From an uncultured Clostridia bacterium (GTDB taxonomy: Bacteria; Bacillota; Clostridia; TANB77; CAG-508), in the NCBI GenBank assembly GCA_944393325.1, contig CALXZU010000084.1:1-38627 (forward strand): a stretch of DNA of 38,627 bases, given 5' to 3'. Below, piece by piece: positions 9,299-18,738 of this stretch. Each line of letters opens with the position of its first letter. The stretch's first letter is position 1. The translations under genes were made by a program, and so were the position numbers. A model generated the notes under the pieces. That model did no database searches, was not told the origin of the DNA, and saw nothing but the letters and a program-made list of their open reading frames with translations.

Positions 9299-12200
9299 AT
9301 GAAAAAAGCAAATGTGGTAAAAGTAATTACATTAATTTTGTTACTAATCTTGACATTAATTATAGGAAAAGAATATGTCAAGACTAGTTTTGGTGCAGAT
9401 AACAATGTAAATGGTATTTTAGAAGGTGCTATTAATAAGTATGTAAATTATTCACTTTCTAATGGAGAGAAGGGAACTATAGTAGAATATGCATTAAGGA
9501 CAGGAATGGAATATGAAAATGAAGAAGAGTTTAATGCAATAAAACTATCAGAATTGAATATTAATGTAAATCAAATAGATGGAAAATACCCAAGTGAAGT
9601 AAAAGTAATAGAAAAATCAAGCAAAGTAACAAATGGAAAGACAGAAGAAATAGAAGAAGATTATAGTTATGATGCTTCAAATGGAAACTTGGTAATAAGA
9701 ACAAGTAATGAAAACGAAAATGGGGAAGCAATCTATAATGAGAAACCAAGTGAAAGTGATAGAGATGAATATATAATCATTGCAAAATATGATACATACA
9801 CAGAAGAAAAAGAAGAAAGAGAGTTAATATGTGATGTAGAATATAAAGCAGTGTTATTTGACGAGGAAAGAGAAATAATAAGTGAAGGAACATTAGGAAG
9901 TAAAGTAACAGAAAATGTAGGAGAATTAACAACAGTAAGTACAACAAGAGAAGACATATATAATGGACATATAAAATCAAATGTAATAAATGGAACAACA
10001 TATGAAACAGAATATAAAGAAGAAAATGAGATAGAAATAAGTAATAAAGAAGCTCAAGAAAGATTAAAAATAGAAGAAAAGAATACATTTGAGAAAGAAG
10101 GAGATGTATATTATAAAAGCACAAAGATATTAAAAGATGGATTTGTAGATGTATTAGGAGAGAACGGAAAAGTAGAGATAATAGATCAAAATGGAAATAT
10201 AGTAAGTACAATAGATAATAATAGTTTTGGTGAAAATGGAGAAGTAGTAGTAGAGTATGGAGAAGATGTAAATAGTATAACAATAGAAACAAGTAAGATA
10301 GAAAAAGAAGGAATAATAAAAGTTGAAAATGTAAAGAAAATAAAAAGTGATGTACTAAATGTAGAAGATAGAGATATAGTAAGAAATTTAAGTGTAGTTG
10401 GAACTTTTGAAAAAGAAGTAGAAATAGAGGTGGAAAGCAGTAACGAAGAAAGAATCAATGTAGGAGCAACTTTAAATATAGACTTAAATTTAAATAATAA
10501 TGAAGAAGAAAATAATGGAGTTAATGTAAATAATACTGAAGAACCTGAGAAAACAACACAAACAGTAGAAGAAGAAAGTTATAGAAATGATGAAGAAGAA
10601 ACAATTGAAGTAAAGAACAGTACAACAAATGTAGAAGTAAGTTTAGATAATACAAATTGGACAAATGAAAAGCAAAATGAAGTAACATTTGATATATATT
10701 TAAATTCATCAAATGTTGCAAATAATTTATTTGATAGTCCATCAATAAGAATAAAACTACCAAGTGATATTGAAAAAGTAATATTAGGTAATAGTTCTAT
10801 AGTATATAGCAATGGTTTAAATATGGAAGAACCATATGTAGAACAAGGCGAAGATGGAAGTTCATACATTGTAGTTAATTTAAGTGGAAAACAAACAGTT
10901 TATACTGAGAGTGATTTAGACTTAAAAACAAATATAAAAATACCTGTGTCTATTATATTAAATAAAGATATTGAAAGCAGAAAAGATAAGTTAACAGTAA
11001 TATATACAAATAACTATACTGTTGATGGAAGTACTGAACAAGGTGCTAAACAAGGAGAAATAAATATAACAAATTTTGAAGGAAATAAAACAGAAAACAA
11101 TAATGACACATCTGATGGAAATAGCATTATTGATAAGGTTACAGAGGTAGTAGAAGATAAAGCTAAAGAAGAGGCTATTGTTGGTGCTCCTTCTCAAGAT
11201 GAGATAGATGGATTAGAGATTAAAGTAACTCCAGTAAAAGGTGATACTGAGTTAAAAGACGGTGATACTGTCTATGAAGGAGAATTCATAAAATATAATG
11301 TAGAGATTACTAATACAACAAGTAATCCAATTGAAAATGTTAGAGTTATCGGAACTATACCTGAAGGAACTGTTTATGGGGAATTAATTTCAAGATTTGA
11401 TACATTAGAAGACCGTGACTATCAATATAGTTTTGATGAAGATCTTACAGAAAAAGAGATAGAAATAGGGACAATAAAAGCAGGAGAGACAATAAACAGC
11501 TATTATGAAGTAGAAGCAAAAGATTTAGCTGATGATGAAAATGAAAAAGATATTTCAACAAATATAAAAACATATATTGATGATACAGTAATAAACAGTG
11601 TTGATTTTGATAATAAGATAGGACAAGGTGATGTAAAAGCATTCTTATGGTCTACACCTGATGGAGTAGCTGGAGAGTGGGCTTATGGTATAAATTTATA
11701 TAATCCAACAGGTGAAGAAGTAGAAATTAAAATAGAATTACCAGAAATATTTACAGTAAATCAAGAAGATGTTGATAATTTTAGAGTATATTCAGGTGCA
11801 TATACATCAGAATATGTAACTTCTATAAACAATGAAGATATTACTATAGTAGAAAACCCAATTACAGATTATACATGTGATTTTAATGAAAGAGATGTTA
11901 CAATTAATGCTAAACAAAGTGGAACATATAAAATTGGTGTATTAAGAGGTAATGAATCAAAACTTAAAGAGGAATATCCTGACGGAAACGTAGAATTAAA
12001 AACAATAGCAACAATTAATAAAAATGGCGTTATATATAAGTCAAATGAAAATAGGATAAAATACAGTTTTGATAGTGTAGTTGTAAAGATGACATCAGAT
12101 ACTGAAGGTGAAGAAGTAAGATATAATGATGAAATAATTTATAATATTTCAATTAGTTGTACAGGTATTTCTGATATAGTAACTGAAACTAGTGGAGTAT

Positions 12201-15200
12201 ATGTAAATATTCGTGATTTCTTACCTGAAAATGTAAAACCGGAAAGTATTACTTATGAATATTTCGAAAAAATAACTGAAAAGCCATCAGACGACTTGGC
12301 CGAAATTGATGTTGGTTTTTCAGAAAAGAAAACAAAAACAGAAACTATATTTGAAAGAGAAGATGTTGATGGAAATAAATTACCTGATGTAGATTTATAT
12401 ACTTGGATTCCATATCAAGAAACTATTAATATACAAGTAAAAACAAGAGCTGGATTTGTATATGAAAAAACAACAGTAGAAAATAGTGTGACAGTTCAAA
12501 ATCCTCAACTAGATGGACCAGAAGATGATGAGACAACAGACGAACCAGTAGAAATCGAAACAGAATATATAGCTACTAAAGAATCAAATGAAGTCATTCA
12601 TATAGTTCTTCCATATGATTATGATGAAGAAAATCCAGATGATCCAGATGAACCAACTGATCCAAGCGATCCAAGTGACCCAAGTGACCCAGACGACCCA
12701 AATAATCCTGGAGAACCTGATGATCCAAGTGACCCTAATGCAAAATATTCAATATCTGGTATAGCATGGAATGATGCAAATGGTGATGGTGAAAGACAAG
12801 ATGATGAAGGATTAATAGATGGAGTTTCAGTGCTATTAGTGGATTTAAGTGATTCAAATAATGTAAAAGCACAAGCATCAACAAGTAATGGTAACTATTC
12901 TTTTGGAGATTTAGAACAAGGAAATTATATTGTTGTATTTAGATATGATACATCTACTTATATGTTATCAGAATACAAAGCAAGTGGAGTGGCTGAAAGT
13001 GTAAATTCAGATGCAATGCAACAAACAATAACTTTAGATGGAAAAAGAGAGGCAGTAGGATTAACAGACCAAATCACTTTAAATGAAAATGCAAGTAATA
13101 TAGATATAGGTTTAACTGAAAAAGGTGGTTATGATTTAAAATTAGATAAATATATAACAGATGTAACAGTAACAACATCTGCTGGAGATAAACAATATTC
13201 ATATGATAATACTAAATTAGGAAGAGTAGAGATAAGGTCAAAAGAAATAAATGGAGCAAAAGTAGAAATAAAATATAGAATAGTAGTAACAAATGAAGGA
13301 AGTTCAGCAGCAACAGTAAATGAAATATATGACAATGTACCAAATGGATTAGAGTTTTCTACAACTAAAAATTCAAACTGGATAGAAGATGGTGGGAAAC
13401 TTGTAAATACAAGTTTATCAAATCAAACTATTAATCCAGGTGAAAGTAAAGAAGTTACATTAATATTAACAAAAACAATGACAGGTGAAGATGCGGGTAC
13501 ATTTAAAAATACAGCAGAGATAGGTTCAGCTGAAGGTAGTGTTATAGGAACAGAAGATATAGATTCAACACCTGGAAATGGAAATACTAGTGAAGATGAT
13601 TATTCAGAAGCAGAGATAATTATAGGTGTAGGAACAGGTGTAGGAGTATATATTTCAATTGGTGTAATTATAGCAATTATTGCAATATTGGTATTTTTAG
13701 GAATTAAATTTAAATTTAAGATAAAGAAAATAACTAAAATAGGATTATCTATATTTGTTGTAGGTATAATAGGAATAAGCATGAGTAATGAAACATTAGC
13801 AGTAAGTTTCCACTATATAAGCTATGTAAACAAGTTGTTCTCAGCTTCAGGAGCTCCAACAAGCACAGCTTATTGTTATAATCATGGAGCTGTTGCAGCA
13901 GGTTGGAATACTGATATAGATGGACAAAATGCACATTGTACTGATTCAGAGTCTGCATATGCTAGAGTTTCTGGATATTATTCATCAAGTTATACATATG
14001 GAGCAAAAGAATATACATCACCACTTGCAAATATAGATAGAATAGATAAAGGTGATAGAATACCTGCAAGAAAAGTAAATGGAAAATATGTATTGGGACC
14101 ATTTGTTAGTAAAACAAATACAACAGAACCATATACTATAACAGTATATAGTAAGAGTGGAGGAACTTTAGGATATTCAATTTGTGATGAAAATGGAAAT
14201 AATGTTGGTTCTGTTAGAGGTAATGGAAATGAGAATAGTGAAGTAACATTCTATATAAGTCTATCAGCAAGCGCATTTGAACGAGGTGTTAGTCGTGTAA
14301 CAGCAAGAGCTAAAAAGATGACTAATTATAGACAATATTATTGGCATTATGTTCAAGTAAGGTATTATTATACTGGTGGAATATGTATGAATGGTACAGG
14401 ATCAGGACACCAAGGAACTTATACTCCAAGATATATAGAAGATGATGGTTATATCTATGATGAAGAATGGACATATGATGAAATTGAATGGACAACATTT
14501 GAAGCTATTATTGAATTACTAAAAGTAGATTTAGATGAACATGAAAAACAAGATGATTATGAAGTGTACTTAGATATAGAAGGAACATTCCAAAGACCTG
14601 ATGGAACAATAGAACATTTCAAAACAACTAATGGTAGATATACATGGGACAGATTAGTACCAGGAAGATATATTATAACAGAAACTATAAACAATAATTA
14701 TGGATATGAGCAAAATGTGCAAATGGTTATAGATGTGACAGCAGAAGGTGGAAAACTATGTATAGTTTACATGACTAACTGGAAAGACACTGGTAACTTA
14801 AAAGTTATTAAAAAAGACATAGATAGTGGTAAACCTATGGGTGGAGTAGGCTTTAAGTTACGAGGAGATGAAGGTTATGTTATAGGAATAGATAGTGGAG
14901 GAAGTCCAATAAAAGTAGCTACTGGAAAAGTACAATTATATAATATGGAATATACAAGTGATAAATCACAGGCAACAACATTTAAAACAGATGATAATGG
15001 AGTATTAGAAGTATATAATATAAGAACAGGAACATATACAGTAGAAGAGGTTTCAGTAAACCCTGATGACTATGGTTATGAATTAGACCCAGAATATGTA
15101 TTCTGTGAAGGGCAACAAGGAGTAATGGAAGGAACTGTTGTAGTAGTAAGACAAAAATCATATTATACAACAGGAAGGCCAGGAGAAAGCTATCCAGGAA

Positions 15201-18200
15201 GATATGTAAATGTGCCGGGTCAAGGAAATAATCAAAACGCAAATACAGGAGTGTTTAATGGTATACATTTCCAAAACAGAAGAAAATGGGTTAAGATTTC
15301 AGGAAAAGTATTTGAAAAAATGCTTGATGGTAAAGGAACTGTAATACAAGGCGGATATTCATATGTGCCAGGAACAGACGAATTGGTTGCAAATGTATCA
15401 GTAAACTTATTAGATAGTAGTGGAAATATAGTAGAATTTAGAACAGAGCAAACATTAGACGTACCAGGAGATTATACACCAGATCCAAGCTATAGAGGAG
15501 CTTCAGTAACATCAGTTGATACAGATTCAAATGGAGAATATACAATTGTAGACGTATTAATAGATAAATTAGACCAATATTATATACAATTTACTTATAA
15601 TGGAATGAGTTATGAATCAATACCATTATTAGATATGGATATACTTTCTGAAAGTTATAATGGAACAAGAGCAATAGAGACAGATCCAGTAAGAAGTGCA
15701 TTTAATAATAAATTTGCAGTAATAACTCATAGTAATTCAACAGGACCAGTTGGTGAATCAAGAAGTGATGTAAATGGAGGTAAAACTTCAGACTTGAGTT
15801 ACAAAGAAGGAGAACATACAAGTGAATTAGATTATGGTTCAGACACATTTGGACATGATAAGCAAATATATCCAATAAATTATACATATGAACAATATCT
15901 AATACATGCAAATACAAAAGATGCATTCCAAGAAAAAGGATATTCAGGTTACTTAGAAGACATGAGAAATAGAGAAGACATAAGATTAAATGAAGAAACT
16001 GTAATTGATGGATTTGACCTTGGTATAAAAGAAAGAGAGCAACCAGATATGGCATTAGTAGAGGACATTGAAAAAGTAAATGTATCAATAAATGGATTTA
16101 CACATACATATAATTACAACCAAAGATTCCAAGTACAAGAACCAGCAGGATTTGATGTGGGTGTAAAATTCGGAGATGAATATGGCATGCAAGAATATAC
16201 TCAACCAATATATTCATCAGATGTAGTGTATAACGAAAATCATCCAGGTGGCTTAGTAATAGAAGTAAGATATAAAGTAGCATTAAGAAATGAGTCAACA
16301 AACCTTGATACAAGAATAAATGAAATTACAAATTACCATGATGAAGGATATGAATTTGTAAGAGCAGAATACGAAGGTGGAGGAGAAATTTCTGGATGTA
16401 ATTCTCAAGGTGGTTCAACAACAATACCAGTAATGCAAGAGTTAGAACCTATGCAAACAAGTTATGTATATATTACTTATAGAGTAACTGATGAAAAAAT
16501 AAAGACTTTGGTAAATGTAGATAATACAACATTAGAATCAGTAACAGAAATAACATCATATTCAACATTTGATACAGATGGTAGTGTATATGCAGGAGTT
16601 GATAAAGACTCAAGACCAGGTTCAGCAGAACCAGGAGTTATAGAAACATATGAAGATGATACAGATAGTGCACCAGGATTACTACTACAAGTAAAAGAAG
16701 GAAGGGTAATTTCAGGAACAGTATGGGAAGATGAACCAATACAAAAATTATTAAATGGATCTGAGCTACAAACAATTCATTTCCCAGATGGAGATAGAAC
16801 AGTTAAAGAAAGAATAGGTGATGGTTTATACAATACTGACCCTAATGTGGTAAATAATGTAACAGTAGAATTAATAGAAGTTGCAAAAGATGCTAATTTA
16901 TCAGAGTCAGAAACAAACCTATCAAATGAAATTACAGAAGATGGTGGACCAGGAATAGAATCAACAGTTGCAAAGATTTATATAAGAGGAACAGGAGAAA
17001 AAGGAGGAGAAAAAGAAGCAAGAGTAACAACAGGAGAGAATGGAACAAATGGATATTATGAATTTAATGGAGTAATACCAGGTAATTATATGCTAAGATT
17101 TACATATAAAGGAGATAGTGTAATAATTCCACTTAACGGAACAGAAGGAGAAGGAGAAGAAATAGAAGATTTAGACAAATATAAATCAACAATATATAGA
17201 GGTGGAGATAAAAATGGAGTAAATAGTAATGATGATGACCTTTGGTATAGAGAGGAAACATCAGACAATAATGGGGCACAAAGATTATCAGATGCAAGAG
17301 ATGAAACAGCAAAAAGAACAGATGGAACAATTGTTGATGTAATTGAGGAAAGAGGACAACTAAAAGAAACATATTATTATGGAAATTCTAATAATGAGGT
17401 TACACAATCGGAATCATTAACAGAAATAAGAGCAAGGTCAAGAGGATTTTCAATTAAAGTAGATTATGACGAAAATCGTAATAATGAGTCAACGTATGCA
17501 GAACAAGAAAAAGGATTAAAATGTGAATTTGATAACTTAGACTTTGGTATAATAAGAAGACCTATACAAACAATGGATGTTTATAAAGAAATATCATATG
17601 TAAAAGTAAAACTAGCTAACGGACAAACAGTAATAGAAGGAGATCCAAGACATGATACAATAGAACACTTAAGATTTTTACCAGATGTAAGTTCTGATAG
17701 GCCAGAGACTAGTGGAGAAATTAGTATAGAGTTAGATAGTGAAATATTACAGGGTGCAACATTAGAAATAACATATGATATAATAGCAGATAATAGAGAC
17801 TCAGAAATAGATTATAATACAGACGACTACTATATCTATGGAATACATTCAGATAATTTAGATGATTTAATAGGTCCACAAATCTTAAGATTAACAGATT
17901 ATTTATCAAATGATTTGGCATATGATCCGGAAACTGTGATAAATAATGATGGAGCTACAAATGAAGACTACGGCTGGACTAATATTAGGAATGTAACAGA
18001 TCAAACAATTAACTATAACGATAGAGAAGGAACATTCCCAGGACTTAATGGATATGATGAAAATGATCCATATTGGTCAAAAGATGCATATGATGAAATA
18101 CAAGGATTTAACCAAGTTTTAGCAACAGACTACTTCAAAGATATGAAATTTGAAGAAAAAATAGCTAAATTACAGGTATCAAGAATATTATCAAATACAG

Positions 18201-18475
18201 CAGATGACCTAACATTCTACAATGATATTGAGGTAAATATACTAAAAGGAAGAAGAACATCTAAAACAGGAGAAGATGATGAATTATCAATACCAGGAGA
18301 TTATGTACCAACAGATATAGGAAGAATATCAGGAGGAGACGATGACTATAGATTAGTAACAGTAACAGAACCTACTGGTGAAAATCAAAACTATGTAATA
18401 TATGTAATCTTAGGAGTTAGTACATTAATAATCCTAACAGCTGGAATAATATTCATAAAGAAAAAGGTGTTATAA
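9299..18475 (+). CDS. Giant fused surface protein 1 (predicted polyprotein)
   Basis: Protein of 3058 aa, predicted secreted and membrane anchored. GGGAGG (9286-9291) 7 bases upstream fixes the ATG; a TTG further upstream lies within the ribosome site. Residues 1-35 are a signal peptide or anchor, different from the next two genes. Residues 40-681 are identical to giant 2. DUF11-like modules begin near 634 and 927, a D-x-P linker covers about 1110-1149, an SdrD B-like module starts at 1150 and a DUF11-like module at 1278. A membrane hairpin follows: helix 1449-1469, loop KFKFKIKKITK, helix from 1481, and cut site TLA|VS after 1501. The second half opens with a Cys-bearing head (AYCYNHGA, AHC). 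It continues with a GPF motif (near 1600), Cna-B/SpaA-like modules (1734-1815 and 1832-1935, with LKVIKKD and YTVEEV as possible isopeptide residues) and SdrD-like modules (from 1998 and 2470). The C-terminal anchor (3031-3058) follows a degenerate TEPTG. Confidence 0.88.
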   Translation: MKKANVVKVITLILLLILTLIIGKEYVKTSFGADNNVNGILEGAINKYVNYSLSNGEKGTIVEYALRTGMEYENEEEFNAIKLSELNINVNQIDGKYPSEVKVIEKSSKVTNGKTEEIEEDYSYDASNGNLVIRTSNENENGEAIYNEKPSESDRDEYIIIAKYDTYTEEKEERELICDVEYKAVLFDEEREIISEGTLGSKVTENVGELTTVSTTREDIYNGHIKSNVINGTTYETEYKEENEIEISNKEAQERLKIEEKNTFEKEGDVYYKSTKILKDGFVDVLGENGKVEIIDQNGNIVSTIDNNSFGENGEVVVEYGEDVNSITIETSKIEKEGIIKVENVKKIKSDVLNVEDRDIVRNLSVVGTFEKEVEIEVESSNEERINVGATLNIDLNLNNNEEENNGVNVNNTEEPEKTTQTVEEESYRNDEEETIEVKNSTTNVEVSLDNTNWTNEKQNEVTFDIYLNSSNVANNLFDSPSIRIKLPSDIEKVILGNSSIVYSNGLNMEEPYVEQGEDGSSYIVVNLSGKQTVYTESDLDLKTNIKIPVSIILNKDIESRKDKLTVIYTNNYTVDGSTEQGAKQGEINITNFEGNKTENNNDTSDGNSIIDKVTEVVEDKAKEEAIVGAPSQDEIDGLEIKVTPVKGDTELKDGDTVYEGEFIKYNVEITNTTSNPIENVRVIGTIPEGTVYGELISRFDTLEDRDYQYSFDEDLTEKEIEIGTIKAGETINSYYEVEAKDLADDENEKDISTNIKTYIDDTVINSVDFDNKIGQGDVKAFLWSTPDGVAGEWAYGINLYNPTGEEVEIKIELPEIFTVNQEDVDNFRVYSGAYTSEYVTSINNEDITIVENPITDYTCDFNERDVTINAKQSGTYKIGVLRGNESKLKEEYPDGNVELKTIATINKNGVIYKSNENRIKYSFDSVVVKMTSDTEGEEVRYNDEIIYNISISCTGISDIVTETSGVYVNIRDFLPENVKPESITYEYFEKITEKPSDDLAEIDVGFSEKKTKTETIFEREDVDGNKLPDVDLYTWIPYQETINIQVKTRAGFVYEKTTVENSVTVQNPQLDGPEDDETTDEPVEIETEYIATKESNEVIHIVLPYDYDEENPDDPDEPTDPSDPSDPSDPDDPNNPGEPDDPSDPNAKYSISGIAWNDANGDGERQDDEGLIDGVSVLLVDLSDSNNVKAQASTSNGNYSFGDLEQGNYIVVFRYDTSTYMLSEYKASGVAESVNSDAMQQTITLDGKREAVGLTDQITLNENASNIDIGLTEKGGYDLKLDKYITDVTVTTSAGDKQYSYDNTKLGRVEIRSKEINGAKVEIKYRIVVTNEGSSAATVNEIYDNVPNGLEFSTTKNSNWIEDGGKLVNTSLSNQTINPGESKEVTLILTKTMTGEDAGTFKNTAEIGSAEGSVIGTEDIDSTPGNGNTSEDDYSEAEIIIGVGTGVGVYISIGVIIAIIAILVFLGIKFKFKIKKITKIGLSIFVVGIIGISMSNETLAVSFHYISYVNKLFSASGAPTSTAYCYNHGAVAAGWNTDIDGQNAHCTDSESAYARVSGYYSSSYTYGAKEYTSPLANIDRIDKGDRIPARKVNGKYVLGPFVSKTNTTEPYTITVYSKSGGTLGYSICDENGNNVGSVRGNGNENSEVTFYISLSASAFERGVSRVTARAKKMTNYRQYYWHYVQVRYYYTGGICMNGTGSGHQGTYTPRYIEDDGYIYDEEWTYDEIEWTTFEAIIELLKVDLDEHEKQDDYEVYLDIEGTFQRPDGTIEHFKTTNGRYTWDRLVPGRYIITETINNNYGYEQNVQMVIDVTAEGGKLCIVYMTNWKDTGNLKVIKKDIDSGKPMGGVGFKLRGDEGYVIGIDSGGSPIKVATGKVQLYNMEYTSDKSQATTFKTDDNGVLEVYNIRTGTYTVEEVSVNPDDYGYELDPEYVFCEGQQGVMEGTVVVVRQKSYYTTGRPGESYPGRYVNVPGQGNNQNANTGVFNGIHFQNRRKWVKISGKVFEKMLDGKGTVIQGGYSYVPGTDELVANVSVNLLDSSGNIVEFRTEQTLDVPGDYTPDPSYRGASVTSVDTDSNGEYTIVDVLIDKLDQYYIQFTYNGMSYESIPLLDMDILSESYNGTRAIETDPVRSAFNNKFAVITHSNSTGPVGESRSDVNGGKTSDLSYKEGEHTSELDYGSDTFGHDKQIYPINYTYEQYLIHANTKDAFQEKGYSGYLEDMRNREDIRLNEETVIDGFDLGIKEREQPDMALVEDIEKVNVSINGFTHTYNYNQRFQVQEPAGFDVGVKFGDEYGMQEYTQPIYSSDVVYNENHPGGLVIEVRYKVALRNESTNLDTRINEITNYHDEGYEFVRAEYEGGGEISGCNSQGGSTTIPVMQELEPMQTSYVYITYRVTDEKIKTLVNVDNTTLESVTEITSYSTFDTDGSVYAGVDKDSRPGSAEPGVIETYEDDTDSAPGLLLQVKEGRVISGTVWEDEPIQKLLNGSELQTIHFPDGDRTVKERIGDGLYNTDPNVVNNVTVELIEVAKDANLSESETNLSNEITEDGGPGIESTVAKIYIRGTGEKGGEKEARVTTGENGTNGYYEFNGVIPGNYMLRFTYKGDSVIIPLNGTEGEGEEIEDLDKYKSTIYRGGDKNGVNSNDDDLWYREETSDNNGAQRLSDARDETAKRTDGTIVDVIEERGQLKETYYYGNSNNEVTQSESLTEIRARSRGFSIKVDYDENRNNESTYAEQEKGLKCEFDNLDFGIIRRPIQTMDVYKEISYVKVKLANGQTVIEGDPRHDTIEHLRFLPDVSSDRPETSGEISIELDSEILQGATLEITYDIIADNRDSEIDYNTDDYYIYGIHSDNLDDLIGPQILRLTDYLSNDLAYDPETVINNDGATNEDYGWTNIRNVTDQTINYNDREGTFPGLNGYDENDPYWSKDAYDEIQGFNQVLATDYFKDMKFEEKIAKLQVSRILSNTADDLTFYNDIEVNILKGRRTSKTGEDDELSIPGDYVPTDIGRISGGDDDYRLVTVTEPTGENQNYVIYVILGVSTLIILTAGIIFIKKKVL
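9416..11340 (+). repeat. 1925-bp block identical to 18856-20780
   Basis: Covers codons 40-681 of giant 1. It begins one base after a T/C difference at 9415/18855 and ends before a T/C difference at 11341/20781. I saw no mismatch inside. Its first 1301 bp (to 10716) are also identical to 28380-29680. Outside the block the two proteins fall to roughly two-thirds identity, so this is recent copying rather than constraint. Confidence 0.9.
12629..12744 (+). repeat. D-x-P triplet linker, giant 1
   Basis: About 13 imperfect Asp-x-Pro tripeptides (for example DPSDPSDPSDPDDP) join the N-terminal DUF11-like region to the SdrD B-like module. Nine-base units such as GATCCAAGC recur. Extended acidic Pro linkers of this kind are common wall- or stalk-spanning spacers in surface proteins. 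Confidence 0.8.
13643..13801 (+). other. Internal anchor-plus-signal-peptide hairpin, giant 1
   Basis: Codes for residues 1449-1501: hydrophobic helix, Lys-rich loop KFKFKIKKITK, second hydrophobic segment GLSIFVVGIIGIS, then NETLA|VS. Thr at -3 and Ala at -1 satisfy the signal peptidase I rule. The layout equals the C-terminal anchor of one protein joined to the signal peptide of the next. Confidence 0.7.
15248..15904 (+). repeat. 657-bp block identical to 24718-25374
   Basis: Covers the SdrD-like module after the GVFNGIHFQNRRKW motif in the second half of giant 1. Mismatches bound it directly at 15247 and 15905. Its offset from the copy in giant 2 is 9470, whereas the 5' block has an offset of 9440, so the two shared blocks are separated by a stretch with length differences. 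Confidence 0.88.
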
Positions 18476-18480
18476 AAATT

Positions 18481-18512
18481 AGAAGGGTAGATTAGTTCTA
18501 CCTTTCTTTTTT
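18481..18512 (+). terminator. Terminator of giant 1
   Basis: AGAAGGGTAGA (18481-18491) pairs with TCTACCTTTCT (18497-18507), with one G-T pair, a 5-base loop and then a T-run. It begins 5 bases after the TAA. Confidence 0.85.
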
Positions 18513-18536
18513 AAGGATTTGAATGTGGATAAAAAC

Positions 18537-18599
18537 TACGCAAATAATAGAAAGAAGGATTTTTATAAAATATATTTAATGGTTGTAATAAAAATGTAA
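18537..18599 (+). promoter_or_regulatory. Conserved upstream element, giant 2
   Basis: TACGCAAATAA (18537-18547) and TTGTAATAAAAATGTAA (18583-18599) repeat the blocks seen upstream of giant 1, at a similar distance from the start codon (156 against 162 bases). Only two TGTAA units (18584 and 18595, 11 bases apart) are present here. Conservation inside otherwise diverged intergenic DNA suggests a binding site. Confidence 0.4.
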
Positions 18600-18679
18600 T
18601 ATTATTTTAATAAAAATAGCTTAAACAACCTTCCCTAAAAGGATATAAGTAATATTTATATTTTGAAATAGTACAAATC

Positions 18680-18708
18680 TTGAAATAAAAATGAAAATCC
18701 TGTAATAT
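18680..18708 (+). promoter_or_regulatory. Sigma-A promoter of giant 2
   Basis: TTGAAA (18680-18685), 17 bases, TAATAT (18703-18708). The -10 region TGTAATATTAA is shared with the giant 1 promoter. Confidence 0.82.
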
Positions 18709-18738
18709 TAAAATAGTAGAAATTGGGGGGAATTGACC

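Noticed and set aside
9777..10292. 171-codon minus-strand frame, repeated at 19217 and 28741
   Set aside because: It is the mirror of the invariant 5' block and consists mostly of Leu, His and Tyr from reversed AT-rich codons. It recurs only because the block is copied and has no ribosome site.
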